A stretch of 64,000 bases of DNA from Sulfidibacter corallicola (GTDB taxonomy: Bacteria; Acidobacteriota; Holophagae; Acanthopleuribacterales; Acanthopleuribacteraceae), in the NCBI RefSeq assembly GCF_017498545.1, contig NZ_CP071793.1:1302001-1366000 (forward strand), in the 5' to 3' direction. Position numbers and translations under genes: made by a program. The first letter of the stretch is position 1. Every line of letters begins with the position of its first letter. This document shows positions 26,391 to 35,041 of this stretch, one piece after another. The notes below the pieces were generated by a model. The model saw nothing but the letters and a program-made list of their open reading frames with translations, had not been told where the DNA came from and made no database searches.

Positions 26391-28112
26391 ATGAACGGTT
26401 TTATTGGTATTGCCGCGGATTTCGCGGCGCGGGGCCGCTTTGTGCCCACATCTTCCGTGACACGTTACCGTCGCCTCGTCCTGGCGGCTGTGGCCTTGGC
26501 CTGCAGTCTCCTGTTGTTTTCCGGATCCGCACGCGCTCAGGACAAGGCGCCACAAGCCGCCACCTGCGTGCTCGAAGACATGATGGCCTTTCGGTTGTTC
26601 GAAGATCCGAGCCTGGCCGAGGTCTGGCGGGAGAACCGCGATCACCTGGAATGGCACACCAGCAATTTTGCCTGGTCGAAGAATGCCCAGGCCACCTACA
26701 CGATCCCCGTCGTCGTGCATATCGTGCACGACAACGGTTCCGAAAACGTGCCGGACAGCAAGGTTCACGAGGCGATCGATCAGGTCAACGCCGATTTCGC
26801 GGCCTTGAACGCCACCAATATCCATCCCAATTTCCAGGGGCTGGTGACTCCGGCCCAGATGGAATTCCGACTGGCCCAATGTGACCCGGACGGCAACCCC
26901 ACCAGCGGCATCATCCGCACCCGGAACAAGAGCTGGTCCGATTGCGGCGGTTGCGACATCAGCATGAAGCAAACCCTTCACTGGCCCACCGACAGCTACC
27001 TCAACGTCTATGTCGTCAAGAGTTCGGACGGCGGCAACGGTTCGGCCTTCGCCTACTATCCTTCGCAAGTCACCCCGCCCTGGGAACACTACGACGGCGT
27101 CGTGATCTCGTCCTGGGCACTGGGCCGCACCACCGAGGGCTATTATTCGATTCTCACGCACGAGATCGGGCATTGGGCCAACCTGATCCACACGTGGGGC
27201 AACGAGGGGACTTCCGACCAGGCCAGTAGCTGCAACCAGGACGACCTAGTGGCCGATACGCCCAATACCATCGGTCATTTCCAGGCGGGTTGCGGGGAGA
27301 ACACCACGTCTTGCGGCTCGCTGGACAACAACGAGAACTTCATGGACTACGGCTACTGCGCGAAGATGTACACCGCAGGCCAGGTGGCGCGCATGCACGC
27401 CGCGCTGAATTCCAGTGTCGCTTCCCGGAACCAGATCTGGTCCGCGGCCAACCTGGACCAGACACTGAATTGCGGCCCTTCCAACGATGTCGTCCAACTC
27501 GACAAGGGCACACCCGTGAACGGTGTCGCCGCGAGCCAAGGCGAATGGCGGTACTTCTCCATCGAAGTACCTGCCGGCGCTTCGAACCTGAACATGGAGA
27601 TCAGCGGCGGCAGCGGCGACGCCGATCTCTACACCCGGTTCGGCGGGTTGCCCGATGAATCGACCTACGACTGCCGACCCTACCGCAACGGCAACGCCGA
27701 ATCCTGTACCGTCAGCGCTCCCAACGCGGGCACCTACTATCTGGGGCTGCGTGCCTACAACACCTTCGCGAATGTCACGGTCGTGGCCGATTACGGCCAG
27801 GGCGGCGGTACCATCGACGAAATCCACGAAACCAATCTGGCCGCAAGCCAAAACCAGTGGCTGCGTTACCAGGTCGAAGTACCGGCCGGTGTATCGCGGG
27901 TGACCTTCTCCATCAGCGGCGGTACCGGTGACGCCGACCTCTACCTGCGCTTGGGTTCCGCGCCGCAGACGGACCAGTGGGACCACCGTCCCTGGGTGAA
28001 CGGCAACCAGGAAGAAGTGGTGCTGGACAATCCCGCGCCAGGCACCTGGCACATCGGGATCCGCGCCTACAACACCTTTAGCGGTTTGAACCTGGACGTC
28101 ACCGCACCCTAG
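26391..28112 (+). CDS. Secreted M43-type (pappalysin-like) metalloprotease with two PPC domains
   Basis: 573 residues from ATG 26391, preceded by GAGGAGA eight bases upstream; ATG 26376 lacks a site. A signal peptide is evident (RRLVLAAVALACSLLLFSG, likely cut after SARA). The catalytic domain has LTHEIGHWANLIHTWG at about residue 256, the zinc-binding HExxHxxxxxxH motif, and the Met-turn NFMDYG. Conserved cysteines flank the site. Two C-terminal PPC beta-sandwich domains follow (about 375-470 and 485-573), each with a GDADLY motif and an AYNTF motif near its end. PPC domains usually aid secretion or are removed on maturation. Function: an extracellular zinc endopeptidase. A terminator follows the stop. 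Confidence 0.92.
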   Translation: MNGFIGIAADFAARGRFVPTSSVTRYRRLVLAAVALACSLLLFSGSARAQDKAPQAATCVLEDMMAFRLFEDPSLAEVWRENRDHLEWHTSNFAWSKNAQATYTIPVVVHIVHDNGSENVPDSKVHEAIDQVNADFAALNATNIHPNFQGLVTPAQMEFRLAQCDPDGNPTSGIIRTRNKSWSDCGGCDISMKQTLHWPTDSYLNVYVVKSSDGGNGSAFAYYPSQVTPPWEHYDGVVISSWALGRTTEGYYSILTHEIGHWANLIHTWGNEGTSDQASSCNQDDLVADTPNTIGHFQAGCGENTTSCGSLDNNENFMDYGYCAKMYTAGQVARMHAALNSSVASRNQIWSAANLDQTLNCGPSNDVVQLDKGTPVNGVAASQGEWRYFSIEVPAGASNLNMEISGGSGDADLYTRFGGLPDESTYDCRPYRNGNAESCTVSAPNAGTYYLGLRAYNTFANVTVVADYGQGGGTIDEIHETNLAASQNQWLRYQVEVPAGVSRVTFSISGGTGDADLYLRLGSAPQTDQWDHRPWVNGNQEEVVLDNPAPGTWHIGIRAYNTFSGLNLDVTAP

Positions 28113-28139
28113 ATTTCGATCTCGCTCTCGGAACTCGTC

Positions 28140-28174
28140 GAACGGGGGCACCTCCGGGTGTCCCCGTTCTTTTT
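28140..28174 (+). terminator. Rho-independent terminator after the M43 protease gene
   Basis: GAACGGGG...CCCCGTTC with an inner GCACC/GGGTGT pairing and a TTTTT run, 28 bases after the stop. Confidence 0.9.
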
Positions 28175-28322
28175 CCGGATGCTTCGGGATGGTTCGGCTG
28201 ACCGCGGCCGATACCGGTTTCCACGGAAAACCCGGCCTATCCAAAGGGACCATTCCAAAAATAACCTGTTTTCGGATGGGTACTCGATTACAATCGTTGG
28301 CGCGACCAGGGAGAGACCTCGA

Positions 28323-29042
28323 ATGTGCGCCAGATCCGCGAAAACACATCGGGCTTCGGAGGAGCGCTACGCGTTCCCGGCCAACCGCATCCTGTTCGAG
28401 GACGAGCATGTCATCGTGGTGAACAAGCCCAGCGGGTTGCCTTGCCACGCCACCCGCGATCCCCGCCGCGATCACCTCTTCGCCGCCTTGGCCCGCTTCC
28501 TCGAGGCCCGCGACGGTGCCGCCCAAGTCTACCTGGCGTTGCATCACCGGTTGGATCGCGATACCTCGGGCGCGTTGCTGCTTTCGAAAGCCAAGGTGGC
28601 CAACAGGCCTTTGAGCGACATGTTCCGCGATCACCGCGTCCAAAAGACCTACGTGGCCCTGGTGGATCACGAGGGGTGGGCCCAGGACCCGCCACCGCCT
28701 TGGTCCGTTCGCAACTACCTCGCGCGCGACAAGCGCGACAAACACCGCATGACCGCCGTGCGAAGTGGTGGTGACCCGGCACGTACCGACTTCCGCTGGA
28801 TGGCTTCGTACCCAGATGGGACCGCACTGGTGGAAGCCCGGCCCCACACGGGACGAACCCATCAAATCAGGATTCATCTGGCGCTTTCGGGGCACCCGAT
28901 ACGGGGAGATCGGCTCTATGGCGGAACGGGCGAGGGCCGAGTGATGCTGCACGCCCACCGCCTGGAATTCCCGCACCCCGTCGCTGGACGGTCCATCACC
29001 GTCGATGCCCCGCTGCCGCGACCGTTCAAGAAACGCGGGTGA
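28323..29042 (+). CDS. RluA-family RNA pseudouridine synthase
   Basis: 239 residues. Motif I is YLALHHRLDRDTSGALLL with the catalytic aspartate in HRLDRDTSG. Motif II is VVNKPSGLPCHAT and the substrate/uracil motif is PHTGRTHQIRIHLALSGHPIRGDRLYGG. It isomerises uridine in rRNA or tRNA; the exact site cannot be predicted. No S4 domain is present at the N-terminus, unlike RluC/RluD. ATG 28323 follows GAGAGACC; the open frame extends to 28158 but those codons overlap the upstream terminator, so they are rejected. Confidence 0.9.
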   Translation: MCARSAKTHRASEERYAFPANRILFEDEHVIVVNKPSGLPCHATRDPRRDHLFAALARFLEARDGAAQVYLALHHRLDRDTSGALLLSKAKVANRPLSDMFRDHRVQKTYVALVDHEGWAQDPPPPWSVRNYLARDKRDKHRMTAVRSGGDPARTDFRWMASYPDGTALVEARPHTGRTHQIRIHLALSGHPIRGDRLYGGTGEGRVMLHAHRLEFPHPVAGRSITVDAPLPRPFKKRG

Positions 29043-29082
29043 GGTGAGAGTGGCGGCCGAACGACGTGCATACCTGGGACGC

Positions 29083-30612
29083 CTACTTTTTTCCACCGTG
29101 GCAATGGCGAAGTAGGGCCTTTTTCAAGTTGGCCAGATTCAACGGCTTGGTGAGGTAATCCACCATGCCCAGGGCCAGCGCTTTGTCGCGCTGTTCGGCC
29201 AGGGCGTCCGCCGACAGACCAATCACCGGTATGGCGGCCGTTTCCGCGCATTCGCGAAGGTGGAGATAGGTTTCGAAACCGGACATCTTCGGCATGCGGA
29301 TGTCCATGAGAATCACGTCCGGAAGATGAAGGGCGGCCAATTCGATTGCCTGCTCACCGTTTTCGGCCAGGATCGTGGTCGTGCCGAATTGGTGCAGCAT
29401 GGCCTCCAGGGTCATGCGGTTGATGGGATTGTCTTCCACCGCCATCACCCGCATGTTGTTCAAAATCGCCGATTGGTCCTTCGTCACGCCTGGATTGTCG
29501 GGTGAACTCGCGACCACCTCTACCGGAATGACCACCTCGAACGTGGTTCCGCGATTCAGCTCGCTCTCCACCGTAATCCGACCGCCCATCAGGTTCGCCA
29601 GGCGGCTCGCGATGGTGAGGCCGAGGCCGGTTCCCTGGTATTCCTTGGTCAGGGTGTCGTCGCCCTGGTGGAACTCCTCGAAAATGAGGTTCACCTGGTC
29701 GGGCCCGATGCCGATGCCCTGGTCGGCCACCCGGAAGACCAACTGTTGGGAACGCATGCCGATGCGGAACTCGATGCTTTTGCCGGACGGGGTGAATTTG
29801 ATCGCGTTGCCGAGGATGTTGCTGAGGATTTGGGTGGATTTGGATCCGTCGAAGGCCAGGATCTCCGGCAGGTTTTTCGCCTGGTGAACGACCAGTTGGA
29901 GTTCGCGCCGTTCGGCCAGCGGCAGGTAAAGGCCGGTCAGGTGATCGATCCACTTCTGCACGTTTTGCGGTTTGGCGCTGACCTTCATGTGGCCGGCCTC
30001 GAGTTTGGAGAAATCGAGAATGTCGTCGATCAGGCTGCCGAGATTTTGGGCACCGCTTTGCAGGATTTCCAGTTGGGCGAAGACCTCTTTGGATATGGCG
30101 GCGTCGGCGAGCTGGTGGGTGATGACTTCGCTGAGGCTCAGGATGGCGTGGAGCGGCGTACGCAGCTCGTGGCTCATGTTGGCGAGAAAGCGGCTTTTGG
30201 CCGAATTGGCCTCTTCCGCGCGTTGTTTGGCGGCGCGAAGCTCTTCCTCCTGGTGCTTGCGTTCCGTGATGTTGCGCGCAATCCCCACCAGGCCTCGGAT
30301 CTCGCCCTTCGCGTCCCGAAGCGGTGCCTTCTTGGTCCAGTACCACTCCGACTTCCCTTGATAGGTGCGCCTGCCTTCGTAGGTTCGCGGCTTGCCTTCG
30401 GCGATGATTTCCAGATCGATCTTCCAGATGTCCTGGCCCTGCGATTCAGGGAACAGGTCCACGTCGGTGCGCCCGATCACTTCGTCCGGCGTGAGGCCGA
30501 ACACCGCGGCCCCCGCCTCGTTGATGTACTGGTAACGCCCCTCCAGGTCTTTCACGAACATCGCGTCGGGAAGAGCGCCGATCAGGTCCAGTAAATCGGT
30601 TCTCTTTACCAT
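29083..30612 (-). CDS. Hybrid sensor histidine kinase (PAS - HisKA - HATPase - REC)
   Basis: 509 residues, no transmembrane segment, so a cytoplasmic sensor. PAS domain about 8-120 (FVKDLEGRYQYINEAGAAVFG, ending GIARNITERK). HisKA with SRFLANMSHELRTPLHAI, phospho-acceptor His148. HATPase about 255-365 with ILGNAIKFTPSG, DQGIGIGPDQ and GTGLGLTIA. The receiver domain has VEDNPINR (393-400), phospho-acceptor Asp437 in LMDIRMPKMSG and Lys489 in YLTKPLN. The output must pass to an unlinked Hpt or response regulator, since no partner gene is adjacent. Start ATG 30612 has AAGGA 11 bases upstream. Confidence 0.93.
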   Translation of the reverse strand: MVKRTDLLDLIGALPDAMFVKDLEGRYQYINEAGAAVFGLTPDEVIGRTDVDLFPESQGQDIWKIDLEIIAEGKPRTYEGRRTYQGKSEWYWTKKAPLRDAKGEIRGLVGIARNITERKHQEEELRAAKQRAEEANSAKSRFLANMSHELRTPLHAILSLSEVITHQLADAAISKEVFAQLEILQSGAQNLGSLIDDILDFSKLEAGHMKVSAKPQNVQKWIDHLTGLYLPLAERRELQLVVHQAKNLPEILAFDGSKSTQILSNILGNAIKFTPSGKSIEFRIGMRSQQLVFRVADQGIGIGPDQVNLIFEEFHQGDDTLTKEYQGTGLGLTIASRLANLMGGRITVESELNRGTTFEVVIPVEVVASSPDNPGVTKDQSAILNNMRVMAVEDNPINRMTLEAMLHQFGTTTILAENGEQAIELAALHLPDVILMDIRMPKMSGFETYLHLRECAETAAIPVIGLSADALAEQRDKALALGMVDYLTKPLNLANLKKALLRHCHGGKK

Positions 30613-31081
30613 GGCGAGGATTTCCTTTGAGCGTTGCCCGGAGTCGCGTCCGGTGGGACGGTTGGCATTGCGACGACCCTTCTATGATAATGAATCGGGA
30701 TTCGCTTGGGTCGCTTTAATACGGACCACCAGCGAATGTATCCTGGATAAGATTGAGTTATGATTTGTCTCGGTTTTGGCCGGGCGGTACCGAACTTTCC
30801 CTGCCTGGAACCAGCCGAAACGGCCATGCGGCCAATGGCCCTGGCCGCGTTCGTCTGGATGATGTGTTTGGTGAAAAACGGGCTGTCCGGACACGGTCGC
30901 TTCGCAAGGACGGCCGCCGCGCAGTGGGCTGCCGCGGAGGTCGGCAGGACGGGCCGAGAGGGGCTCCCGCGAGGCCGATCGGGCCGCCGCGCGCGCTGCG
31001 TGACCCTACTTGGGACCGAACCGCGCATCATGAGATGATTCGTTTCGCCCCGGGAGGCCGAAACGGCAATGGGAGGAGCTT
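30613..31081. other. Intergenic region between histidine kinase and EI24-like gene
   Basis: About 470 bases, divergent promoters expected. Short frames on the plus strand (for example 30760-31038) have no ribosome-binding site or family match. No repeats seen. Confidence 0.5.
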
Positions 31082-31906
31082 GTGGTTATCGATCGTCTCG
31101 CCATACCGCCAATCAATACCTTCTCACTGCTTCGCGCAGGGGGAACGGCGACGCGCACCATTCCTGGCTTGAAGGGTGCCGCGGTTCGAGGGTTCCTGTT
31201 GAACTGGATCCTGTACATGGCCCTGATGATTTTATTGAATTACGGTTTCTACCGAGGCATTCACGTCCCGCTTCGTTCCTGGCTGCCGCTCGCCATGCCC
31301 GAGTGGTTTCTTTGGATGGCGGTGGTGACCCTGTGGTTCGCCCAGATCGGCGTTCTGTTGATCACGGCCGTCTTTTCCATCCGGCTTTCGGTCAAACTGA
31401 TGATCTTCTGGCACGGGTCCCTGGTGACGCGCGTCATTCGTTGGTTTCGCCCCGAATTCACCTCGCCAGGTACGTTGCAACAGTTGCCGAGCCTGTTTCG
31501 GGACCTGGGCAAGGAAGTGGCGATCGCCATCGGGCTCCTGTTCGTGGGCTTGATCCCCGTGATCGGTGCACCCACGGTGTTTCTGATCGGATCGCACCTG
31601 CAGGGCAAGTCGATCGTCGATCCCTACGAGGGCGCCCTCGCCGAGGTGGAGGGAAAACCCGAGCCCGTCAACGATCTACCGGCGCGGTTCTTTTTGGGCT
31701 GGGCCCAGATGCTGCTGGCGATCATTCCGCTGTTCGGTTGGTTGCTCCTGCCGGTAGCCAACATCTACCAGGTCATCGGGTTCGCCTATTTACAGGAGGC
31801 CGAGCGTCACGAGAATCGAGAGCGAACCTCGAATGAGATACCTGAAGAGAGTGCGGCCGTCGACGGTGCGGGCGAGTCCGTAAAAGACGAAAATCCTGTA
31901 ACTTGA
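31082..31906 (+). CDS. EI24/CysZ-like multi-pass membrane protein
   Basis: 274 residues from GTG 31082, with GGGAGGAGC immediately upstream. At least four hydrophobic segments: about 36-55 (GFLLNWILYMALMILLNYG), 75-100, 145-170 (AIAIGLLFVGLIPVIGAPTV) and 210-235 (MLLAIIPLFGWLLLPVANIY). The layout with conserved Pro/Gly in the third and fourth segments resembles the EI24/CysZ family, but the match is not decisive. The C-terminal tail (about 245-274) is acidic and cytoplasmic. An overlapping frame at 31069-31836 is the wrong phase. CysZ moves sulfate in Gammaproteobacteria; no sulfur genes are adjacent here. Confidence 0.7.
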   Translation: MVIDRLAIPPINTFSLLRAGGTATRTIPGLKGAAVRGFLLNWILYMALMILLNYGFYRGIHVPLRSWLPLAMPEWFLWMAVVTLWFAQIGVLLITAVFSIRLSVKLMIFWHGSLVTRVIRWFRPEFTSPGTLQQLPSLFRDLGKEVAIAIGLLFVGLIPVIGAPTVFLIGSHLQGKSIVDPYEGALAEVEGKPEPVNDLPARFFLGWAQMLLAIIPLFGWLLLPVANIYQVIGFAYLQEAERHENRERTSNEIPEESAAVDGAGESVKDENPVT

Positions 31907-32574
31907 GTTGCGCCAAAAAGCTAGTTAATCGAAGCGAATGGCTCGGGAGTTCCCGCATTTGCTGGAGAGGCGTCTCCGCAGTAGGTTGGGCCGCTGGCCC
32001 GACACTTCGAAGCGCCAATGCTTCGCAGGATCGAGCGGGAAAAGAGCGAAGCAGATAAGCCGGGCCTCTAGATCTCCCGATGATCGATTTCGATCTGTGT
32101 TAGGTCGCTTCGATTGGTGGAGCTGGACCGGTAAGGCAAGCTGGTCTGGGCGGCCCCCTCATCTACAGGCCTTACGCACCTCTCAATATGCGGGGACTTT
32201 GAGATTAGTTACTTCGAAGAGTCGGCCGGGCCGGCTTACCGCCCCTGCCATACCGGCCGTGACCAACCTACTGCCGCGCCGACCCTCAAAGCCTGCGGGA
32301 ACTTCGAGCATGGGTCACTTCGATAAGTTCAGCCGGCGGGCTTACCGCCCCTGCAGAAACTAACGGGCCCGACGAATCTCTCGGCATTCGGGGACTCCGA
32401 GTGGATTTATTTCAAGAGAGTTTCATGTGGGAAGCCAATCGAAATGAATGGCTCGGGAGTTCCCGCATTTATGAGAGAGACGCCGCCGCAGTAGGTGCGC
32501 CCATCACGCCAACGGCCCCATGGTATACTTCCCCTCGATTTTCCCAAATCCAACATTTGCTCGAGAGGTTTTCC
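31907..32574. other. Intergenic island of hairpin repeats
   Basis: No gene. A patchwork of the dispersed repeat family: the block AATGGCTCGGGAGTTCCCGC occurs at about 31938 and again at about 32447, each followed by GAGAG and GCAGTAGGT. It includes a covarying hairpin at 31985-32003, AAAGAGCGAAGC at 32041-32052 and the GGCGG-GCTTA-CCGCC mini-hairpin at 32335-32349. Confidence 0.75.
31985..32003. repeat. Hairpin of dispersed repeat, stem variant GTTGGGCC
   Basis: GTTGGGCC gct GGCCCGAC, eight pairs with one wobble, preceded by GCAGTAG and followed by ACTTCGAAG. Confidence 0.8.
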
Positions 32575-33198
32575 ATGAAATTGACCCTTTCCTCTTTTGC
32601 CGATGGCGCGGCCATTCCCGGAAAGTATGCCTTCTGCGTACCCGCCGAAGAGGGGCACGTGGCCATGTCCAGCAATATCAACCCCCACCTGGCCTGGTCC
32701 GGCCTGCCCGAGGGAACCAAATCCCTGGCCCTGATTTGTCACGACCCCGACGTGCCTTCCGTCGGTGACGACGTGAATCAGGAAGGCAAAACCGTGCCCC
32801 ACGACCTGCCCCGCGTGGATTTCTACCACTGGGTGTTGGTGGACATGCCCGCCACCCTGACCGAGATCGCCGAAGGGGCGGCCTCCAATGCGGTCACCGC
32901 TCGGGGCAAAGCCCTCGGCGCGACGCCTCACGGCCTCGCCGGGTACAACGACTATACCGGCTGGTTCGCCGGCGATGCGGATATGGAGGGCGACTACGGC
33001 AACTACGACGGCCCCTGTCCGCCTTGGAACGATGAACGCCTGCACCACTACGTCTTCACACTGTATGCCCTGGACGTGGAGACCCTGGGTCTTTCAGGCC
33101 GCTTTGGCGGTGGCGACGCGGTGAAGGCCCTGGAAGGTCACGTACTGGATAAGGCCTCGTGGACGGGCACCTACACCCTGAACCCCAATGTCACATAA
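32575..33198 (+). CDS. YbhB/YbcL family protein (Raf kinase inhibitor-like, PEBP fold)
   Basis: 207 residues from ATG 32575 with GAGAGG upstream; the open frame reaches back to 32401 through repeat sequence, which is rejected. PEBP-family features: NINPHLAWSGLPEGTKSLALICHDPDVPS near the start, VDFYHWVLVDMPATLTEI, GYNDYTGWF, and GPCPPWNDERLHHYVFTLYALD near the C-terminus. It lacks a signal peptide, like E. coli YbhB. Bacterial members bind small anionic ligands; no enzymatic role is known. Confidence 0.92.
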   Translation: MKLTLSSFADGAAIPGKYAFCVPAEEGHVAMSSNINPHLAWSGLPEGTKSLALICHDPDVPSVGDDVNQEGKTVPHDLPRVDFYHWVLVDMPATLTEIAEGAASNAVTARGKALGATPHGLAGYNDYTGWFAGDADMEGDYGNYDGPCPPWNDERLHHYVFTLYALDVETLGLSGRFGGGDAVKALEGHVLDKASWTGTYTLNPNVT

Positions 33199-34102
33199 GT
33201 GACCATCCGTGCCCATCCACAAGGTACACCGTGTGTGTTGCCGGATGGGCACGGTTTCGACTTTCGGCCGGGTTCTCGTTTCGATGCCTCCCTCGTTTTC
33301 GGCGAAAGGCGCCCCTCGCTGGGTCATCCATGAGGTGCGGTGGTTTTCTCGATAGGCGTGTTTGGGGTGCCGGGTGGATAGTTCGTTCGGTGATAAATTT
33401 TCAAATTGATGTTGAAATGCTGTCGCAGTTTTCGATAGTATGAAGTGGCTGGCCTTCGGCCGACCTAAACTTGAGGTGTCCTTTTTGAACTATTTCAAAC
33501 CTTTGCAGTGACCTGAACCTTTCCGTTTCGCCGATTGCCGACTTGCCCCGGCAATGAACAAAAAGTAAATGCCTTGTCTCATCTTTCTTTACCACGCCCT
33601 TTTCCTTCAAAGTGGTTTCTTTATCAAGGCTCGCACAACTCATTCAAATTCACCTTCGATCAAGTGAAACCGGTTCTCCAACGCGATTCAACTGTTTGAT
33701 CCTCTTTTGATTCCGGCAATCAACCCAACTGATCCTAGGTGAGTCGAATCCTGTCTCATCGTCAACGAAACACTGTTTTCGCGATCACCGTCCGCCGGTG
33801 TGAAACGAATGCCCCGCATCGGGCGGGTTCCGTTCGTGGCGCCAGCGGGGCAGATCCAAACGAGTGATGGGCCTTTTTGGGGACGAATTCGAAATCCGCT
33901 CTTTCATCGAAGTACCGCCGTCGTGGGGTCACCTGGGTGGCGGTTCACTTTCTGCGCTCGCAACGTGCCGATGAAAAACGGGTCGATTGAATGAGACACC
34001 GAACCACCCGCTGCGTGTCGCCGCGGCAGACGCGCGTAGATGGTTGAACCTTCCCACGTGATTGCCAAACCAGGTGCACGGTTTCGGCTCGGAGGAACAT
34101 GA
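33199..34102. other. Intergenic region, no gene supported
   Basis: About 900 bases, mostly of lower G+C than neighbouring genes (33380-33790 in particular). Reverse-strand frames of 80-204 codons reach into or face the downstream gene and show no family resemblance. No repeats of the hairpin family were recognised. Confidence 0.5.
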
Positions 34103-34618
34103 ATGACGACGGTCGACACAACCTCGATCTTCCCGTGTTTTCTGCCCTCGATTTCCCCTCGTTTTTTCCCATTCTTTATCCTGGCGGCCTGCCTTTCCGG
34201 CCCCTTCCACGCGTTGTTTGCGGCCGACCGCGCGACCGGCATTCCCATCGAAGCGACGATGGTTCTTTCCTGGAGCAAACCCGTTGATGCGGCCGGCGCC
34301 TTCGAAACGAACGATGCGAAGGCGGTCCATCGCGCGGCTGTTTTTCCGCCGGCCATGCCCGTACGGGTTGCCGCGAAGTCCGCCACGACGGCCATGGCCG
34401 ATGAGGCGGCGAACCGCCGTTTCGACACGACGAGCCCGCTTCTCTATGCGATCGGGGCACGCCCGATGCCCGCATCCGGCACGATCACGGCGCCTTCCCT
34501 GGATGGCTCCGCAACGAAACGCGCGGGCGAGGCACCACTCCAAGGCGTTCCGCCCTTCGCCAGTGTGCTCCTTTTGGGGTTGGCCGCATTCGTTCGGAGC
34601 CCGCGGCGGAGAAGGTGA
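34103..34618 (+). CDS. Small exported protein with signal peptide and C-terminal hydrophobic/arginine tail
   Basis: 171 residues, not recognised. ATG 34103 is preferred because GGAGGA ends six bases upstream; an overlapping ATG at 34099 gives a short frame. The third positions are strongly GC-rich, like the neighbours. Residues about 18-41 are a hydrophobic signal region ending near ALFAAD. The middle is Ala/Thr-rich without known motifs. The C-terminus, PPFASVLLLGLAAFVRSPRRRR split as hydrophobic stretch then four arginines, resembles PEP-CTERM/MYXO-CTERM-type sorting tails, though no canonical PEP motif is present. No function is proposed. Confidence 0.5.
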   Translation: MTTVDTTSIFPCFLPSISPRFFPFFILAACLSGPFHALFAADRATGIPIEATMVLSWSKPVDAAGAFETNDAKAVHRAAVFPPAMPVRVAAKSATTAMADEAANRRFDTTSPLLYAIGARPMPASGTITAPSLDGSATKRAGEAPLQGVPPFASVLLLGLAAFVRSPRRRR

Positions 34619-34666
34619 ACGGTCGACGGATTGGGGCCCAAAAAAGGTTCGCTGCCTGTGGGCCGA

Positions 34667-35005
34667 TCAATCCCTGGCGGCGCCGGTTTCCTTGACCAGC
34701 CAGGAGAGGTAGTCCGGGTTGCCTTCCTGAATGGGGAGTGCGATGACGCAGGGCACGCTGTAGCTGTGCAGGTCGCGGACCCGGTCCTTGACATCCGTGA
34801 ACCGGTCGGCGCGCGACTTGGCGATCACCACGGCTTCCTGATCCTCCTGGATTTCGCCCTCCCACCAGTACATGGACGTGATGGCGTCGAAGATGTTGGC
34901 GCAGGCGACCAATCGTTCCTCGAGGAGGGTGCGGGCGATGTGTCGCGCTTCCGCCTTGTCGCTGCAGGTGATGTAGATCCAACGAAATTCTTGGTGTCGA
35001 GACAT
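34667..35005 (-). CDS. cutA: Divalent-cation tolerance protein CutA
   Basis: 112 residues, typical CutA length. Motifs: ITCSDKAEARHIARTLLEERLVACANIF, shown here in parts (the LVACANI strand is diagnostic), SMYWWEGEIQEDQEAVVIAKS, and the C-terminal SYSVPCVIALPIQEGNPDYLSWL (residues about 80-103). CutA forms a ferredoxin-like trimer; in E. coli it is linked to copper tolerance, but its biochemical role is unresolved. It lies 36 bases downstream of the glycosyltransferase gene and may share its transcript. Confidence 0.93.
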   Translation of the reverse strand: MSRHQEFRWIYITCSDKAEARHIARTLLEERLVACANIFDAITSMYWWEGEIQEDQEAVVIAKSRADRFTDVKDRVRDLHSYSVPCVIALPIQEGNPDYLSWLVKETGAARD

Positions 35006-35041
35006 GCTGATCTCCTCATGGTGGCGTGCCGATCGCGCAGT

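Noticed and set aside
31069..31836. 255-codon frame overlapping the EI24-like gene
   Set aside because: Wrong phase: the alternative frame (31082-31906) has clean hydrophobic segments and a good ribosome-binding site.
33904..34543. Two minus-strand frames of 174 and 204 codons
   Set aside because: They are antisense to the better supported plus-strand gene at 34103, which has a Shine-Dalgarno site and signal region.
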